From an uncultured Paracoccus sp. (lineage in GTDB: Bacteria > Pseudomonadota > Alphaproteobacteria > Rhodobacterales > Rhodobacteraceae): 64,000 nt of DNA. Shown piece after piece: positions 45,239 through 54,486 of this stretch. The stretch's first letter is position 1; each line of letters opens with the position of its first letter. The position numbers were made by a program, and so were the translations under genes. Under the pieces are notes generated by a model, which saw nothing but the letters and a program-made list of their open reading frames with translations, was not told the origin of the DNA and made no database searches. Where the stretch lies: assembly GCF_947496875.1 (NCBI RefSeq), contig NZ_CANMEH010000007.1, positions 1 through 64,000 on the forward strand, written 5' to 3'.

Positions 45239-46321
45239 ATGCGGCTGACCTGCCCGCGCTGCGGCGCCCAGTACGAGATCGACGCGACGCTGATCCCGGC
45301 CGAAGGCCGCAGCGTCCAGTGCTCATCCTGCGACCATGTCTGGGAGCAGCCGCCCGCGCCGCGGTCCTCTGAGTCCGGCGTGCAGCCCCGGCTGCATCGC
45401 CCGCTGCCCGAATCGGTGCTGGCGGTCCTGCGCGAGGAAGCGGCGCGGGACAGCGTTGCCCGTAGCGGCGCCGGGGACGAGACCGCCTCGCCCCGAGACA
45501 GCGACGCCGGCGCTCCCGCCGCAGAGGCGGAGGAGGAGGATGACCTGCGTCCTTCGCCCCAATCCCTACCGTCAGGGACTGATGCCGGCACCGCCCCCGA
45601 CCTGCTCTGGCCCGCGACGACGCTGACCCACCCGACGCCGCCCGGTTCGGCGAACAATACGGCCGCCCTCCTCGGACTGGACCTGGACGCGGCCGATGCG
45701 GCGCCCGACCGCAAGGATGGGGACAGCGACCGCACGACTGCCCCGGACATGGACGCCATCCCGGCCCGGCGCGGCCCGGTGGATCGGACCGACGCAGCGG
45801 CCCTCATTGCAGGTGACGACAAGCCGCCGCCGCGCCGCGTGGCCCGTCGCGTCCCTGACGAGGAAGGCTGGGACCAGACGCCTCGGGCGGACGATAAAAC
45901 CGGCGCTGCCGCACACGCGTCCGATTCCGACGACGGGCTGCGTACCCAAGATGTGCCGTCCGCGCCCGCGCCCGACCTTCGTACGGACGCCGAGCCCGCT
46001 GCCCCCGCGCCCGCCGACGGTGCCAGCAAGGACGGCATCCCCGCCGCGCCATCCGATGGCGGCCGTCCGGTTCCGACCACGGCGTCCGCGCTGCACCCCC
46101 AGCCTGCACCCCGCGCGAACCGCCGCGGCGGTTACAATGCCGGCTTTACCGTGGCGCTGGTGGCGGCCCTTGCGCTGCTCGCCGCCTATGCGCTGGCGCC
46201 ACGGCTGGATGACGGGGGCCGCGTCGGCGCATGGGTGACCGATTATCGCCAGCAGGTGGACGAGGGTCGGGCCTGGCTGCAGACCCGTGCCGACGGCCTC
46301 ATCGGCACCCTGCGCCGCTGA
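45239..46321 (+). CDS. Zinc-ribbon domain protein with disordered middle and C-terminal membrane helix
   Basis: A 360-residue protein. The first ~37 residues form an MJ0042-type zinc ribbon (MRLTCPRCGAQYEIDA ... VQCSSCDHVWEQ) with two CxxC pairs. The middle (~40-310) is acidic, Ala/Pro-rich and likely disordered. A single hydrophobic helix (FTVALVAALALLAAYALAP, ~305-323) precedes a short C-terminal segment. It resembles Rhodobacterales zinc-ribbon proteins found divergent from ftsEX. The role is unknown; the membrane helix and zinc ribbon suggest a regulatory or scaffold function. Start chosen at the ATG whose frame begins the zinc ribbon. Confidence 0.85.
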   Translation: MRLTCPRCGAQYEIDATLIPAEGRSVQCSSCDHVWEQPPAPRSSESGVQPRLHRPLPESVLAVLREEAARDSVARSGAGDETASPRDSDAGAPAAEAEEEDDLRPSPQSLPSGTDAGTAPDLLWPATTLTHPTPPGSANNTAALLGLDLDAADAAPDRKDGDSDRTTAPDMDAIPARRGPVDRTDAAALIAGDDKPPPRRVARRVPDEEGWDQTPRADDKTGAAAHASDSDDGLRTQDVPSAPAPDLRTDAEPAAPAPADGASKDGIPAAPSDGGRPVPTTASALHPQPAPRANRRGGYNAGFTVALVAALALLAAYALAPRLDDGGRVGAWVTDYRQQVDEGRAWLQTRADGLIGTLRR

Positions 46322-46371
46322 ACGCCGATGACCGCTTCCGAAATGCCGGCCAGCCCGCCGAGGCGGTCTGC

Positions 46372-49116
46372 TCAGAACCGGTCCAGCAGCCGTCCCAGAT
46401 AGTCGCGCTCGCTGCGCGGGCGCTCGCGTTCCGCGCTGCGCCGGCGGATCTCGTCCTGCAACTCGCGGGCGCGCTGATCGGGATCGACCCCGTCGGCCAG
46501 CGGGTCGCCGGTGGTGATCATCCCACCCTGCCCCGACAGGTCGCGGCCCAGCGGATCGGTCGATGGCGGGGCGAACTGGCCGAACCCGTCGCCGCCGCGC
46601 GGCTGCGACTGGCCCGACTGGCCGGGGCTCTGGCCCTGGCCTTCCTGCGGGGCGCCCTCGCTGCCCTGTTCCTGGCCGCGCTGCAGATCGGCCAGCGCCC
46701 GCATCCCCTCGCGCATCGCCTCGATTGCGTCGGCCTGCCGGTCGATGGCCCCGGCGGGATCGCCGTCGCGCAGCGCCTGCTCGGCCTCTTCCATGGCCCG
46801 GCCGGCCTCGTCCAGCCGCTGGCCCGCCGCCTCGCCCGGATCGGTGCCGCGCCCCGGCAGCAACCCGCGCTGCCGCCCCAGCTCCTCGCGCAGGGCGCGC
46901 TGCCGGTCGGCGAGCGAGCCGCCGTCCTGCTGCCCGCCCTCGGGCGACTGTCCCGCGCCGGGCTGGCCCTGGCCGGATTGACCCTGCCCCTGCTGCTGCC
47001 CCGGCTGCTGGCCCTCGCCCGGCTGCTGGCCGTCCTGGGGCTGGCCCTCCGTGCCGAACGGGTCGTCCTGCGCCTGCCGCATCGCCTCGTCGGCCAGGCG
47101 CTGCTGTTCGCGCAGCGTGTCGTTCAGCCGCTGCATCGGGCGCGACTGGCCACCCTGCCCGCCTTCACCGCCCTGCGACTGGGTGACCTTCAGGTTCTCC
47201 ATCATCCGGTTGAACTGCTCCAGCAGCGCCTGGGCCTCGGCCATCCGGCCCTCGTCCATCAGCCGCTGGATCTCGTCCAGCATCTCCTGGATCTGGTCGC
47301 CGGTGATCTGCTGGCCCTGCTCGGGCGACCGGTCGAACCGGTTCGCAGGATCCTCGCCCCGCTCGGCCAGCATCTGGGTATAGGCATCAGTGGCGGCGCG
47401 CAGCTCGTCCATCAGCTTCTGGATCTCGTCGGGACTCGCGCCGTTGCGGATCGCCTCGGACAGCCGTTCCTGCGCGCGCTGCATCCGTTCCAGCGCGTCG
47501 GCCAGGCCGCCATCCTCCAGCTGCACGGCGGCCACCCACAGCATCTCGGCCACCTCGTCGCGCACCGGTTCGGACAGGGCGTCCGTTTCCAGGCTGTCGA
47601 TCGCCTGGGCGAGCGTCACCTGCAGCTCGGGCGACAGGTCGGGCGGCAGCGTGTCGGGCTGCCAGCGGACGGCGCGCAGCAGCCGCGCGGTGCGCGCGCG
47701 GTTGTCGCGCGACCACAGCAGGTCGCGCCGCAGCTCGATCAGCGCCGCCGCGGTCGGGTCGAAGAACCGCCGGCCGGGCAACTCCATGCGGACCGGGGCG
47801 CTGCCCCCCGCCTGCCCGATCCCGTCGGTCACCCGGACCACCACCTGCACCGGCAGGTTCGCCCAAGGGTGGCGCGACAGGTCCGCCGACAGCCGCCCGC
47901 GGACGTCGCGGCGCTGCCCCGCGGCGGGCAGCGGCAGGTCCAGCGCCAGCGCCTCGCGCGGCTCGGGCGCCGCACTCAGGCCATAGCGGCGATCCACGGC
48001 GTTCAGATCCAGCGTGACCAGCGCCTGCCCCTGCTCCACCCCGTTGTCGTCGGCGGCGGAGAAATCCTGCACCATCTGACCGTCAGCGCGCCGCTCGGGG
48101 ATCGGCCCGATGCCGGCCGTCGGGGCCGCGTCGGGCAGCACCCGAAACGGCAGCCGCAGCCCGGCGACGGTTACCACGCCGTCGCGTTCGGCGGTGAACG
48201 CGGGCGCCTCGGGCGGGGTGTCGGGAACCGCCGGCCCGACATCCTGGGTCAGGTCGGTCCCGCCGCCATACAGGCGAAAGCTCAGCATTGTGCCCTCGGG
48301 CACCGCCAGTTCCTCGCCATCCCGCAGCGCGTTCAGGTAGATCGTCGGGCGGCGGGTATACGCCGGGGGCGTGGCCCAGCCTTCCCATCCCGGGCCGGTG
48401 GCCGTTGCCTCGCCCTGGCCGTCGCGCGCGGGCTTCCATGTCGAGGCGAGCACTGCGAGCCCCTGACCCATCTGCGCCGCGCCGCCGAACAGCAGCGCCA
48501 TCGCCAGCGCGATCAGCGCGACCAGCCGCAGAGCCAGCGGATCGCGCCGGCGCAGCCCCGCATCCGGTCGCACCGGCCGCGCCGCCGCGGCGCTGGCCCG
48601 CATCCGCGCCAGATGGGCGCGCCACAGCGCCCGGGCGCCGGGATCGTTGGCGCCCAGCGCCATCCGGTCACGCAGCGCCGCGAGCGGCGCGCCAGGCAGC
48701 CCGGCATCGACCCGGGCCCGGGCCTGGGCCATGCGGGGCCGCGCGAAGCGCGACAGGCCGGCGGCAACCGCCGCCACCAGGGCCGCGGTCCACAGACCCG
48801 ACACCGCCAGCGCCCCGCGCGGCGGCAGCGCCGCGACCGCACCCAGCAGCATCGCCGCCAACCCGATGATCAGCAGCGTCAGCGCCGGCCAGAAGGCGCG
48901 CAGCGCCGCCTCCCACCACAACCCGACGAGCGTCAGCCGGACAGCGCGGCGCACCAACGGCGGATCAGGAAGGGGCGGATCGGCAGCGCGCGGATCGGGT
49001 GGCAGGAAACCAGGTCGGGTCGGGTCGGAGGACGGCGGATCACCCGGTCTTGGTTCGGGCGCCGACCATCGCCTGCCCCGCGCCCGCCAGGGCGCCCGGC
49101 CGGGGATCAGAGCCAT
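46372..49116 (-). CDS. TIGR02302 / DUF4175 family membrane protein
   Basis: A 914-residue alphaproteobacterial protein. N-terminal hydrophobic helices lie at about residues 60-110 (FWPALTLLIIGLAAMLLGAV) and ~205-225. A large soluble region follows with PRDVRGRLSADLSRHPWANLP-like beta repeats, then a helical stretch rich in Gln and Glu (IQEMLDEIQRLMDEGRMAEAQALLEQF). Next is a very Gln/Gly-rich segment (encoded about 46,900-47,060), and the C-terminus is ERDYLGRLLDRF. Function is unknown; a cell-envelope role is plausible. Its start overlaps the lysA stop by 10 nt, so it is coupled to lysA. Confidence 0.85.
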   Translation of the reverse strand: MALIPGRAPWRARGRRWSAPEPRPGDPPSSDPTRPGFLPPDPRAADPPLPDPPLVRRAVRLTLVGLWWEAALRAFWPALTLLIIGLAAMLLGAVAALPPRGALAVSGLWTAALVAAVAAGLSRFARPRMAQARARVDAGLPGAPLAALRDRMALGANDPGARALWRAHLARMRASAAAARPVRPDAGLRRRDPLALRLVALIALAMALLFGGAAQMGQGLAVLASTWKPARDGQGEATATGPGWEGWATPPAYTRRPTIYLNALRDGEELAVPEGTMLSFRLYGGGTDLTQDVGPAVPDTPPEAPAFTAERDGVVTVAGLRLPFRVLPDAAPTAGIGPIPERRADGQMVQDFSAADDNGVEQGQALVTLDLNAVDRRYGLSAAPEPREALALDLPLPAAGQRRDVRGRLSADLSRHPWANLPVQVVVRVTDGIGQAGGSAPVRMELPGRRFFDPTAAALIELRRDLLWSRDNRARTARLLRAVRWQPDTLPPDLSPELQVTLAQAIDSLETDALSEPVRDEVAEMLWVAAVQLEDGGLADALERMQRAQERLSEAIRNGASPDEIQKLMDELRAATDAYTQMLAERGEDPANRFDRSPEQGQQITGDQIQEMLDEIQRLMDEGRMAEAQALLEQFNRMMENLKVTQSQGGEGGQGGQSRPMQRLNDTLREQQRLADEAMRQAQDDPFGTEGQPQDGQQPGEGQQPGQQQGQGQSGQGQPGAGQSPEGGQQDGGSLADRQRALREELGRQRGLLPGRGTDPGEAAGQRLDEAGRAMEEAEQALRDGDPAGAIDRQADAIEAMREGMRALADLQRGQEQGSEGAPQEGQGQSPGQSGQSQPRGGDGFGQFAPPSTDPLGRDLSGQGGMITTGDPLADGVDPDQRARELQDEIRRRSAERERPRSERDYLGRLLDRF

Positions 49117-50372
49117 GGCGGCACCACGTCGCGGGCCAGCATCTCCTCGATGCTGGGGCGCGGACGGATCACAGCGTAGCGGTCGCCGGCCACCAGGACC
49201 TCGGGCACCAGCGGGCGCGAATTGTATTCCGACGCCATCACCGCGCCATACGCACCTGCCGACCGGAACGCGACCAGATCGCCGGAGTCCAGCGCCGGCA
49301 GCTCGACCCCGCGGGCAAAGGTGTCGCCAGTCTCGCACACCGGGCCGACCACGTCGACGGGCGCGACCTCGGCGCCGACCGGCGGCTCCGCCACCGGCAC
49401 GATCTCGTGATGGGAATCGTACATCGCGGGCCGGATCAGATCGTTCATCGCCGCATCCAGAATCAGGAAGTCGCGCCCCTCGCCCCGCTTAAGATAGACC
49501 ACCGAGGTCAACAGCACACCCGCATTCCCGACGATGTTGCGCCCCGGCTCGATCTCGATCTCGCAGCCGAGGTCGCCGACCGTGTCGCGGATCACCTGCC
49601 CGTATTCGATCGGCAGCGGCGGCGCGGCATTGTCGCGCCGATAGGGGATGCCCAACCCCCCACCCATGTCCAGCCGGATGATCGCGTGGCCCTGGTCCCG
49701 CAGCAGCCGGCACAGATCGGCCATCTTGGCGTAGGCCTGGCGATAGGGATCGAGATCGGTCAGCTGGCTGCCGATATGCATGTCGATCCCGACCACCCGC
49801 AGCCCCGGCAAGGCGGCGGCGCGGGCATAGACCCCGGGCGCCCCGGCGATCGGGATGCCGAACTTGTTTTCCGACTTGCCGGTGGCGATCTTGGCGTGGG
49901 TGCGCGCGTCCACGTCGGGATTGACCCGGATCGCGATCGGCACGGTGGCGCCCATCGCGACCGCGACCTGCGACAGCAGCGCCAGTTCCGGCTCGCTTTC
50001 CACGTTGAACTGCCGGATGCCCCCGGCAATCGCGCGCCGCATCTCGTCGGCGGTCTTGCCCACGCCCGAAAACACGATCCGGTCCCCCGGGACGCCCGCC
50101 GCCCGGGCGCGGGCGTATTCGCCGCCCGACACCACGTCCATGCCGGCACCCAGGTCGCCCAGCAGCTTCAGCACCGCGAGGTTGGAATTGGCCTTGACGG
50201 CAAAGCAGATCAGGTGGTCGGTCCAGTCCAGCGCCTTGCGGAACTGCAGGTAGTGCCGGGTCAGAGTCGCCGCCGAATACACGTAGACGGGGGTGCCGAC
50301 CTCGGCCGCGATGCGGTCCAGCGGCACGTCCTCGGCGTGCAGACGCCCGCCGGCATAGGTGAAATGGTCCAT
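49107..50372 (-). CDS. lysA: Diaminopimelate decarboxylase
   Basis: A 421-residue PLP enzyme of the alanine-racemase-like fold (group IV decarboxylases). The PLP Lys is in ICFAVKANSNLAVL (about residues 54-67). GGGLGIPYR (~232-240) binds the phosphate, EPGRNIVGNAG (~276-286) gives another phosphate contact, and GPVCETGDTFARG (~343-355) carries the catalytic Cys. AAGAYGAVMASEYNSRP is the C-terminal active-site Tyr motif. It converts meso-diaminopimelate to L-lysine. Its ATG directly follows the upstream stop (TGAATG). Confidence 0.97.
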   Translation of the reverse strand: MDHFTYAGGRLHAEDVPLDRIAAEVGTPVYVYSAATLTRHYLQFRKALDWTDHLICFAVKANSNLAVLKLLGDLGAGMDVVSGGEYARARAAGVPGDRIVFSGVGKTADEMRRAIAGGIRQFNVESEPELALLSQVAVAMGATVPIAIRVNPDVDARTHAKIATGKSENKFGIPIAGAPGVYARAAALPGLRVVGIDMHIGSQLTDLDPYRQAYAKMADLCRLLRDQGHAIIRLDMGGGLGIPYRRDNAAPPLPIEYGQVIRDTVGDLGCEIEIEPGRNIVGNAGVLLTSVVYLKRGEGRDFLILDAAMNDLIRPAMYDSHHEIVPVAEPPVGAEVAPVDVVGPVCETGDTFARGVELPALDSGDLVAFRSAGAYGAVMASEYNSRPLVPEVLVAGDRYAVIRPRPSIEEMLARDVVPPWL

Positions 50373-50642
50373 TCAGTCGATCCTGGCCGAGCGCAGGAAC
50401 AGATATAGCGGCAGCGCGCAGCCGACGCCAAGCGCCAGCGCCGGGATCGTCAGCAGCGCGGCCCAGTTGCGCCGGACATGCGTCTCGACGGCGCACCACA
50501 GAGCCAGCGTCAGCGCCGCCACTGCACCCGAACCGGCCGGCAGCCCCGCGCCCTCGCGCAGCAGCCCAGCCGCGCCGGCCAACCCGCCGGCCAGCGCCAG
50601 GATCAGCCACGCGGTCCGCAGCGGCGTCAGGTCAGCGAACAA
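50373..50642 (-). CDS. DUF2834-like small membrane protein
   Basis: About 89 residues with three hydrophobic segments. The C-terminus, HVRRNWAALLTIPALALGVGCALPLYLFLRS, closely fits DUF2834 proteins, which end in RRNW...IP...GLPLYLFLR. The start is uncertain: the frame begins within the preceding lipoprotein gene, and a TTG at 50642 (overlapping its last codons) is the most sensible. Its stop abuts the lysA ATG. Function is unknown. Confidence 0.7.
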   Translation of the reverse strand: MFADLTPLRTAWLILALAGGLAGAAGLLREGAGLPAGSGAVAALTLALWCAVETHVRRNWAALLTIPALALGVGCALPLYLFLRSARID

Positions 50643-50856
50643 TCGGCTCCAGCCCGACCAGGTCGGCGCCCGACAGCGACACCGGCCGGTGCTTCGCGTT
50701 CGGGTTGTAGACATAGACGTCCTGCGACACGACCGGGATTTCCTGCAGTTGGCTGCCCCCCGACCCGCCCCCGCAGGCGGCGAGCCCGGTCAGGGCTGCC
50801 AGCGCCGCGGCGGGCGCCAGTCGCGTGCCCCGTGCCAGTCTCACGATGATGTTCAT
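50632..50856 (-). CDS. Small lipoprotein
   Basis: A 74-residue protein with a signal peptide and lipobox (LTGLAAC, Cys ~28), then a Gly/Ser linker and QEIPVVSQDVYVYNPNAKHRP. The pattern suits a small outer-membrane or periplasmic lipoprotein of unknown function. The ATG is preceded by GGAGAG. The stop lies inside the next gene's start region. A 150-bp gap without a gene separates it from the argH-linked lipoprotein. Confidence 0.7.
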   Translation of the reverse strand: MNIIVRLARGTRLAPAAALAALTGLAACGGGSGGSQLQEIPVVSQDVYVYNPNAKHRPVSLSGADLVGLEPIVR

Positions 50857-51006
50857 GCTGCTCTCCTCTCACGGGCGCATTCTGCGGCGCCTCTGCCCTG
50901 CAATCTGCCGCGGCGGGGGACGTTTGTGAACCGTGACGATCGCGCCCGGCGTGAACGTGATCGACGGCGGCCGGGGCGCCTAGAGCGGCAGCGTCCCCCG
51001 AACCGG

Positions 51007-51183
51007 TCAGTCGGCCCGGATCACCCCGGCGGCGGCCCGGCCGCCGATGCTGACCGACGGGACCGCCGACAGGTCCTGCCCCGACCCGCCCTGCGGCGCG
51101 ACCGGCGGCCCGTCCACCCCGCAGCCGCCCAGCAGCAGCGCCGCTGCCGCCGCCGCAGCCATGGCTGCGCCGCGCCGCGTCAT
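51007..51183 (-). CDS. Small lipoprotein between argH and lysA (LptM/LppL-like position)
   Basis: A 58-residue protein. A strongly hydrophobic signal ([16 protein letters not shown]) ends in a lipobox with Cys ~21, followed by [12 protein letters not shown]. Tiny lipoproteins starting C-G-x-x-G-P after the lipid Cys and encoded beside lysA are the LppL/YifL (LptM) type in many proteobacteria. Similarity here is limited to that short stretch. The ATG overlaps the argH stop (ATGA at 51180-51183), so it is coupled to argH. Confidence 0.7.
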   Translation of the reverse strand: MTRRGAAMAAAAAAALLLGGCGVDGPPVAPQGGSGQDLSAVPSVSIGGRAAAGVIRAD

Positions 51184-52667
51184 GCCCAGCCCTCCATCGC
51201 GGTCTTCCAGCGCGACACCTGGGCGCGGACCTGGTCGGGCGCGGTCCCCCCGTAGGACCGGCGCGACGCGACCGAGTTGCCGACCCCCAGCACCTCGTAG
51301 ACCGCGGCGGTGATGGCCGGGTTGACCGCCTGCATCTCGTCCAGCGACAGGTCGGGCAGATCGACGCCCCGCGCCTCGGCCGCCGCGACCAGCGCGCCGG
51401 TCGCGTGATGGGCGTCGCGGAACGGCAGCCCCGCCTCGCGCACCAGCCAGTCGGCGAGATCGGTGGCGGTGGAAAACCCGGACGCCGCCGCGGCCTCCAG
51501 CCGGTCGCGGTTCACCGTCAGGTCCGACATCATCCCGGTCATCGCCGCCAGCGCCAGCATCAGCGTGTCGGCGGCGTCGAAGACCTGTTCCTTGTCCTCC
51601 TGCATGTCCTTGGAATAGGCCAGCGGCAGGCCCTTCATCACCGTGAACAGCGCCACCGCCGCCCCCAGGATGCGGCCGATCTTGGCGCGGATCAGTTCGG
51701 CCGCGTCGGGATTGCGTTTCTGCGGCATGATGCTGGACCCGGTGGACCAGCGGTCGGACATGGCGACGAACCGGAACTGGGCGCTGGACCAGATCACCAG
51801 CTCTTCCGCCAGCCGGCTCAGATGGGTGGCGCAGATCGCCGCGGCGGCCAGGAACTCCAGCGCGAAATCGCGATCCGACACCGCGTCCAGGCTGTTGGCG
51901 GTGGGCCGGTCGAAGCCCAGCGCCCGCGCCGTCGCATCCCGGTCGATCGGGAACCCGGTCCCGGCCAGCGCCGCCGACCCCAGCGGAGATTCGTTCATCC
52001 GCGCCCGCGCATCCGCGAACCGCCCCATGTCGCGGCCCAGCATTTCGACGTAGGCCATCATGTGATGGCCCCAGGTCACAGGTTGCGCGGTCTGCAGATG
52101 GGTGAACCCCGGCATCACCCAGTCGGCGCCAGCCTCGGCCTGCGCGACCAGCGACCCGATCAGCGCCCGGCAGCCCCCCACCGCCGCATCGCACTGGTCG
52201 CGCACCCACAGCCGGAAATCCGTCGCCACCTGGTCGTTGCGCGACCGCGCCGTGTGCAGCCGGCCGGCCGGTTCGCCGATCAGCTCCTTCAGCCGCGCCT
52301 CGACATTCATGTGGATGTCTTCCAGCGCGGCGCTGAACGCGAATTCGCCCGCCTCGATTTCTGACAACACGGTGAGCAGCCCTTTCCCGATCGCCGCCGC
52401 ATCGCTATCGGTGATGATGCCCTGGGCGGCCAGCATCGCCGCATGGGCCCGGCTGCCCCGGATGTCCTGGGCGCTCATCCGCCGGTCATAGGCAATCGAG
52501 GCGTTGATCGCCTCCATGATCGCGTCCGGACCGGCGGCAAAGCGCCCGCCCCACATGCTGTTCGCGGTCCGGCCCGCATCGGCCGCCGCACCGGCAGGTC
52601 CGGGGGCGGCAGGGGTCGGGCGCGCATCGGGGGGCGCGGTCTCGGGGGTCGGGCGCGCGTCTGTCAT
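51180..52667 (-). CDS. argH: Argininosuccinate lyase
   Basis: A 495-residue enzyme of the fumarase/aspartase superfamily. The usual N-terminus ([21 protein letters not shown]) begins only at ~residue 38, after a Pro/Ala-rich extension. Active-site motifs: [14 protein letters not shown] (~140-153), [14 protein letters not shown] (~187-200) and the signature [18 protein letters not shown] (~310-327) with the catalytic Ser. It releases arginine and fumarate. The ATG at 52667 has TGAGGA upstream; an ATG 8 codons earlier is less supported. It is divergent from tlpA with only 24 bp between starts. Confidence 0.97.
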   Translation of the reverse strand: MTDARPTPETAPPDARPTPAAPGPAGAAADAGRTANSMWGGRFAAGPDAIMEAINASIAYDRRMSAQDIRGSRAHAAMLAAQGIITDSDAAAIGKGLLTVLSEIEAGEFAFSAALEDIHMNVEARLKELIGEPAGRLHTARSRNDQVATDFRLWVRDQCDAAVGGCRALIGSLVAQAEAGADWVMPGFTHLQTAQPVTWGHHMMAYVEMLGRDMGRFADARARMNESPLGSAALAGTGFPIDRDATARALGFDRPTANSLDAVSDRDFALEFLAAAAICATHLSRLAEELVIWSSAQFRFVAMSDRWSTGSSIMPQKRNPDAAELIRAKIGRILGAAVALFTVMKGLPLAYSKDMQEDKEQVFDAADTLMLALAAMTGMMSDLTVNRDRLEAAAASGFSTATDLADWLVREAGLPFRDAHHATGALVAAAEARGVDLPDLSLDEMQAVNPAITAAVYEVLGVGNSVASRRSYGGTAPDQVRAQVSRWKTAMEGWA

Positions 52668-52691
52668 CACTTGATCCTCATGGGGGTTCAC

Positions 52692-53303
52692 ATGCGTCTG
52701 CGGTCCATCGCCCTTTATACGTCGCTGCTTTTTGCTGCAAACCTCGGCCTCGCGGGGTCGCTGCCGGGGACGCCGGCAGGGTGGCTGGCCGGGGTCCTCG
52801 GCGGACCCGCCGCCGCCGGCCCGGTGGACTGGCAGGGCGCCCGCGATGCCGGTCTGACCAAGCTGACCGACGGCGTCGCCGACGTGCCCGACGCGACCTT
52901 CACCGATGCCGACGGCAACCCCGTCACCCTGGCCGATTACCAGGGCAAGGCGCTGCTGGTGAATTTCTGGGCAACCTGGTGCGCGCCCTGCCGCGAAGAG
53001 ATGCCGTCACTGGACAAGCTGGCGGCCGAACGCAACGGCGACGATTTTCAGGTGCTGACCATCGCCGCCGGCCGCAACCCGCTGCCCGCGATCCGCAAGT
53101 TCTTCGAGGAAACCGGCGTCACCGACCTGCCGATCCTGCTGGACGCCCGGATGCAGCTGGCCCGCGGCTTCGGGGTGATGGCAATGCCGGTCTCGATCCT
53201 GATCGACGCCGAGGGGCGCGAGGTCGGCCGGATGATCGGCGATGCCGACTGGGCCTCGCCCGCCGCGCTGGCGCTGGTCGACCAGCTGCGCGCCCCCGAC
53301 TGA
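52692..53303 (+). CDS. TlpA-family thiol:disulfide reductase
   Basis: A 203-residue exported thioredoxin-fold protein. A signal/anchor ([19 protein letters not shown]) is followed by a linker and the thioredoxin domain: [34 protein letters not shown] (about residues 79-112) holds the WCAPC active site. The cis-Pro is in [11 protein letters not shown] (~163-173). TlpA proteins act in the periplasm, often keeping cysteines reduced for cytochrome c or copper-centre assembly. It is divergent from argH. Confidence 0.92.
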   Translation: MRLRSIALYTSLLFAANLGLAGSLPGTPAGWLAGVLGGPAAAGPVDWQGARDAGLTKLTDGVADVPDATFTDADGNPVTLADYQGKALLVNFWATWCAPCREEMPSLDKLAAERNGDDFQVLTIAAGRNPLPAIRKFFEETGVTDLPILLDARMQLARGFGVMAMPVSILIDAEGREVGRMIGDADWASPAALALVDQLRAPD

Positions 53304-53484
53304 GTCGGCGGCGGCGCCCGACGCAGGTCCGGGCCAACCGCCAACATCCCGGGCCAGACACCGGCCCCCCGCTTGCCGCTCACACCTCCGCAGGGCCGGG
53401 CAACCGCGTGACGGTCTCTTCATTCCCATCCTTGAATTTGTCGGTCCGCCCTGTACCATGAAACGGGTGCACCGGGGGACCAGA

Positions 53485-54337
53485 ATGATGCCTTTGAATC
53501 CTGAATCGACGGTTCGAAACCATGCCGCGCGGCGGGCGGCCGGTCACGGGCGCGACGCTTCGCAACCTTGGTCGCGGCCGGGGCGCTGCTGGCGTATGCG
53601 CCGCTTCCGGCGGTCGTGCCGCTTGGCGATCTGCTGAACGGCGCCGCGCTGGCGCAGTCCAACCGGGGCGACGGCGGCAACGGCGGTGACCGGGGCGGCA
53701 GCGAGGCGGGCGGCGCAGCCCGGGACGCGACGGGGGCGACGGCCTGACCGGACCCCGGGAAGATGCCGACGAGTCGCAACCCGACTGGTCGTCCGCAGGC
53801 GAAGGTGCCGGGCAGGGCGGCGGGGCGGCGGGCGGGCGCGGCGCCGGGCAGCAACGGCAGGGCAGCACGTCCCAGACCCCGGTCCGGGACGCAACCAGCA
53901 GCGACCTGTCGGACCAGGAAATCGCCGACGTCTACTACATGCTCGAGGAAGAGAAGCTCGCCCGGGACGTCTATATCGCGCTGTTCGACGCGTGGGGGCT
54001 GCAGGTGTTCGACAACATCATCGACTCCGAACAGCAGCACTATGACGCGATGCTCGACCAGGCCGACCGGCTCGGGCTGGACGTCAGCTACCTCCCGACC
54101 GCAACCGGCGCGTTCTACGACCCGGAACTCCAGGCGCTCTACGACCGGCTCACCGCCGAAGGCCTGGCGTCGGAACAGGCCGCGATCGACGTCGGGATCT
54201 ACATCGAAGAGAAGGACCTCGTCGACATCGCCGAGGCGGCGGACAACACCGATGACGAGGCGCTCGACCGGACCTACGCCAACCTGCTTGCGGGGTCCGA
54301 GAACCATCTCGCGGCGTTCCTGAGACAGGCGGACTGA
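53485..54337 (+). pseudogene. DUF2202 (ferritin-like) gene broken by two frameshifts
   Basis: The C-terminal part (53939-54337) is a clean DUF2202 domain: YMLEEEKLARDVYIALFDAW, SEQQHYDAMLDQADRLG, then IYIEEKDLVDIAEAAD. These Glu and His residues suggest a ferritin-like four-helix bundle. No start codon exists in that frame upstream. The rest is spread over two other frames. From ATG 53485 (GGGGGA upstream) the reading makes MMPLNPESTVRNHAARRAAGHGR. Then a signal-peptide-like RFATLVAAGALLAYAPLPAVV continues in the next frame from ~53553. At ~53730-53745 a Gly/Asp-rich linker shifts again into the DUF2202 frame. Each shift is explained by one missing base, so either real decay or sequence errors. 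Confidence 0.65.
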
Positions 54338-54407
54338 TCGCGCGACGAGCCTCCGTCGTGCGCCGGGGCATGGTCTTGCGAGACTATGCCGCCTTGCAGC
54401 AGAACGA

Positions 54408-54437
54408 TGCATGAAAACTGCATGAACCATGCATGAA
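54408..54437. repeat. Three direct repeats TGCATGAA with 11-bp period
   Basis: Exact copies of TGCATGAA start at 54408, 54419 and 54430, so the period is exactly 11 bp, about one helical turn. They sit between the convergent DUF2202 and tag genes and stand out from the GC-rich surroundings. Function is unknown. Confidence 0.75.
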
Positions 54438-54486
54438 CATCCCCTGTCCGGATGCCGGTGGGATCCGGCTGTCGGCGGCGCGGTGG

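Noticed and set aside
46231..49179. Plus-strand open frame of about 980 codons
   Set aside because: It lies antisense to the DUF4175 gene. Its Leu/Arg/His-rich composition without any domain is typical of a GC-rich mirror frame.
54408..54437. Short CRISPR array
   Set aside because: Repeats are only 8 bp with 3-bp spacers and no cas genes are present.
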